DNA of 7,499 nt from Ghiorsea sp. Its GTDB lineage: Bacteria; Pseudomonadota; Zetaproteobacteria; Mariprofundales; Mariprofundaceae. A program made the translations under genes and the position numbers. The stretch is taken from positions 1-7,499 of the forward strand of contig JALUWH010000255.1 in assembly GCA_027019685.1 (NCBI GenBank). Reading direction: 5' to 3'. The first letter of the stretch is position 1. Every line of letters begins with the position of its first letter. The notes under the pieces were generated by a model. It did not search any database. It saw only the letters and a list, made by a program, of their open reading frames with translations, and was not told where the DNA came from. This document shows, piece by piece, positions 6,357 through 7,499 of the stretch.

Positions 6357-6833
6357 ATGTATTACGAAACAGTGTTTATCGTAAACCCTGATGTATCTCA
6401 GGAAAATACCGAAGTTCTTACCAATGAATTGGTCGAGAAAATCGAAAAAGCAGGAGCCCGTATCGTGAAACGCGAATACTGGGGTGTTCGTTCACTTGCT
6501 TATTCTATCCAAAAACGTAACCGTGGTCATTATGCATTGCTTGTTACCGATGGCGCAGCAGAAGTTGCTAAGCTTATCGATGAGTCTTTGCGTTTGGATG
6601 AACGTATTCTACGTTTCTTAACCACAAGTATTACAGAACTATCTGATGAGCCATCGCCATTGTTGCGTCGCCGTTCAACTGCAACTACTGAAGAGCCAAA
6701 AGCTGAAGAGCCAAAGGCCGAAGTGGAAACAAAAACTGAACCTAAAGCAGAAGAAGCGACTGACGCTGTGAAGGCTGAGCCTAAAGCAGAAGAAAAAACT
6801 GCTAAGGAAGAAAGTGGGGAAGCTGCAGCTTAA
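6357..6833 (+). CDS. rpsF: Small ribosomal subunit protein bS6 with long acidic C-terminal tail
   Basis: S6 binds 16S rRNA in the 30S platform as a heterodimer with S18. Residues 1-95 are a typical S6 domain: MYYETVFIVNPDVS at the start, then YWGVRSLAYSIQKRNRGHYALL (41-62) and LDERILRFLTT (80-90). From about residue 97 the protein continues for some 60 residues in a low-complexity tail built on PKAEE/EPKA repeats. Residues 111-158 hold 15 Glu and 1 Asp against 8 Lys, so the tail is acidic and probably disordered. Total length, 158 residues, is longer than most S6 proteins. ATG 6357 has a strong SD, AGGAG at 6348-6352, 4 nt upstream. The gene heads a cluster with a PriB-like gene and rpsR; its leader carries a candidate S6:S18 autoregulatory motif. 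Confidence 0.97.
   Translation: MYYETVFIVNPDVSQENTEVLTNELVEKIEKAGARIVKREYWGVRSLAYSIQKRNRGHYALLVTDGAAEVAKLIDESLRLDERILRFLTTSITELSDEPSPLLRRRSTATTEEPKAEEPKAEVETKTEPKAEEATDAVKAEPKAEEKTAKEESGEAAA
6690..6794 (+). repeat. Degenerate tandem repeats encoding the S6 tail
   Basis: A 15-nt unit occurs in tandem at 6690-6704 and 6705-6719 (GAAGAGCCAAAAGCT, then GAAGAGCCAAAGGCC; two differences). A second 15-nt unit, CCTAAAGCAGAAGAA, is exactly repeated at 6741-6755 and 6780-6794. They encode EEPKA and PKAEE, so the tail probably grew by in-frame duplication. Confidence 0.75.
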
Positions 6834-7155
6834 TATAGTCCAGCTTCGTGGTGTCGTTGATGATATCCATGACCGTTGGATGCCTGATGGAAGCCTAGCT
6901 GTTGTTGCTTCATTGATTGTACATAGACCTCATTTGGGGCAGAAAAGAGCCACCATGTTGGATGAACAGCCAATGCCATTGCGTGCAGAGGGTGATTTAG
7001 CAGAAAAGCTTATCAAGTTCAAAGGTAATCATGTGCATATCGAAGGAGAGTTGCGTCGTCGCTATTATAGTCGGGATGGTCAACAACGATGGGGTCAGGT
7101 GGAAGTTTGGCTAAGCCGTATAGATTTATTAGATAAGAATAATTTAGGAGAATAG
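6814..7155 (+). CDS. priB: PriB-like single-stranded DNA-binding OB-fold protein
   Basis: PriB is a small OB-fold, SSB-related protein that joins PriA in restarting stalled replication forks; it sits between rpsF and rpsR in many beta- and gammaproteobacteria. This 113-residue product is in the same place and of similar length (E. coli PriB has 104). It shows an SSB/PriB-like pattern: a first strand LNIVQLRGVVDDI, PDGSLAVVASLIVHRP in the middle, a PMPLRAEGDLAEK loop, then GNHVHIEGELRRRYYSRDGQ and WGQVEVWLSRIDLL. Similarity to E. coli PriB is low, so the call rests largely on position, size and OB-like pattern. The likely start is GTG 6814, inside the end of rpsF (20-nt overlap), with AAGGAAG (6804-6810) 3 nt before it; no ATG is available near the N-terminus. 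A generic SSB-like protein is the alternative. Confidence 0.72.
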   Translation: MGKLQLNIVQLRGVVDDIHDRWMPDGSLAVVASLIVHRPHLGQKRATMLDEQPMPLRAEGDLAEKLIKFKGNHVHIEGELRRRYYSRDGQQRWGQVEVWLSRIDLLDKNNLGE

Positions 7156-7156
7156 A

Positions 7157-7499
7157 ATGAGTGAAGAAAAAACAGTAAAAACTGAATCGACTGCACCTGC
7201 TGCTGACGCGCGCCCTGCACGCCCTGCACGCCCTGCACGTACTGAAGGTGGTCGCCCAGAACGTCCGCAACGTCGTGGTCCTGGCGGACGTGGTGGTAAG
7301 TTCCAACGTCGTCGTAAGTTCTGTAAGTTTTGTGCAGATAAAACATTAACAATTGATCATAAAGACCCAGGGTTGTTGGGACAATTTGTTTCAGAGCGTT
7401 ATAAAATTATCCCTTCGCGTGTAACAAGCACTTGTGCAAAACATCAACGTCAATTGACCACTGCGATTAAACGCGCACGTGTATTGGCATTGCTGTCGT
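7157..7499 (+). CDS. rpsR: Small ribosomal subunit protein bS18 (3' end cut by window)
   Basis: S18 pairs with S6 on the 30S platform. The frame is open from ATG 7157 to the window end: 114 codons, lacking only the last few residues after RARVLALLS. The S18 core starts near residue 54: KFCKFCADK, GLLGQFVSERYKIIPSRVT, and STCAKHQRQLTTAIKRAR. C56, C59, C93 and H96 form a likely zinc-binding set, the metal-binding variant of S18. The first 53 residues are an unusual extension: a short acidic start, then Arg/Pro/Ala/Gly-rich sequence with three ARP repeats. Residues 1-54 contain 12 Arg and 4 Lys against 6 acidic residues. SD TTAGGAG (7144-7150) is 6 nt upstream, inside the end of the priB-like gene, whose stop is 1 nt before this ATG. 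rplI commonly follows in this operon but lies outside the window. Confidence 0.96.
   Translation, partial: MSEEKTVKTESTAPAADARPARPARPARTEGGRPERPQRRGPGGRGGKFQRRRKFCKFCADKTLTIDHKDPGLLGQFVSERYKIIPSRVTSTCAKHQRQLTTAIKRARVLALLS
7211..7237 (+). repeat. Three perfect 9-nt tandem repeats in rpsR
   Basis: CGCCCTGCA occurs three times in direct tandem at 7211-7219, 7220-7228 and 7229-7237, encoding Arg-Pro-Ala each time. Perfect identity suggests recent slippage. The unit is a multiple of three, so copy-number change would lengthen or shorten the basic S18 N-terminus without shifting frame. Confidence 0.9.

Noticed and set aside
7019..7352. Antisense reading frames over the priB-rpsR junction
   Set aside because: They lie opposite two well-supported genes, and their low-complexity Cys/Arg/Thr or Val/Gln repeats come from the rpsR tandem repeat read backwards.

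Overview
The window is 7.5 kb of ordinary, densely packed bacterial chromosome. All genes lie on the + strand and base composition is moderately AT-rich. Gene content points to a Gram-negative proteobacterium: a short-form HisG, a stand-alone HisB dehydratase, FabI, and an rpsF-(priB-like)-rpsR cluster. I cannot fix the lineage from sequence alone. A less-sampled group such as the Zetaproteobacteria or a deep gammaproteobacterium is a guess from the mixed gene order, not a demonstration. I see no mobile elements, CRISPR arrays, tRNAs or rRNAs.

Region 1 (1-3124) is a compact histidine-biosynthesis operon: the 3' part of hisG, then hisD, hisB and hisH. Junctions are tight (a 1-nt stop/start overlap, then gaps of 2 and 3 nt), so these four are surely co-transcribed. 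The run stops after hisH. hisC does not lie between hisD and hisB, and hisA and hisF do not follow hisH, so the pathway is split between loci. Region 2 (3125-5208) holds fabI (enoyl-ACP reductase, fatty acid elongation) and aroC (chorismate synthase, last step of the shikimate pathway), separated by a 155-nt spacer with several small inverted repeats. Region 3 (5239-6192) is a SAM-dependent methyltransferase with an N-terminal four-cysteine zinc-ribbon-like module; its substrate is unknown. It lies 30 nt behind aroC and may share its transcript.

Region 4 (6193-7499) is the ribosomal protein S6/S18 operon: a 164-nt leader, rpsF, a PriB-like OB-fold gene, and rpsR cut by the window end. The leader is the most interesting non-coding part. 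At 6245-6271 it can fold into a stem, a bulged CCG and a hairpin, which is the described form of the S6:S18 autoregulatory mRNA motif. Two further strong hairpins lie between this motif and the rpsF ribosome binding site. The partners S6 and S18 carry low-complexity extensions of opposite charge: an acidic Glu/Lys/Ala/Pro tail on S6 and a basic Arg/Pro/Ala N-terminus on S18. No wholly new system is evident; the most worthwhile leads are in the rpsF leader and the S6/PriB/S18 cluster.
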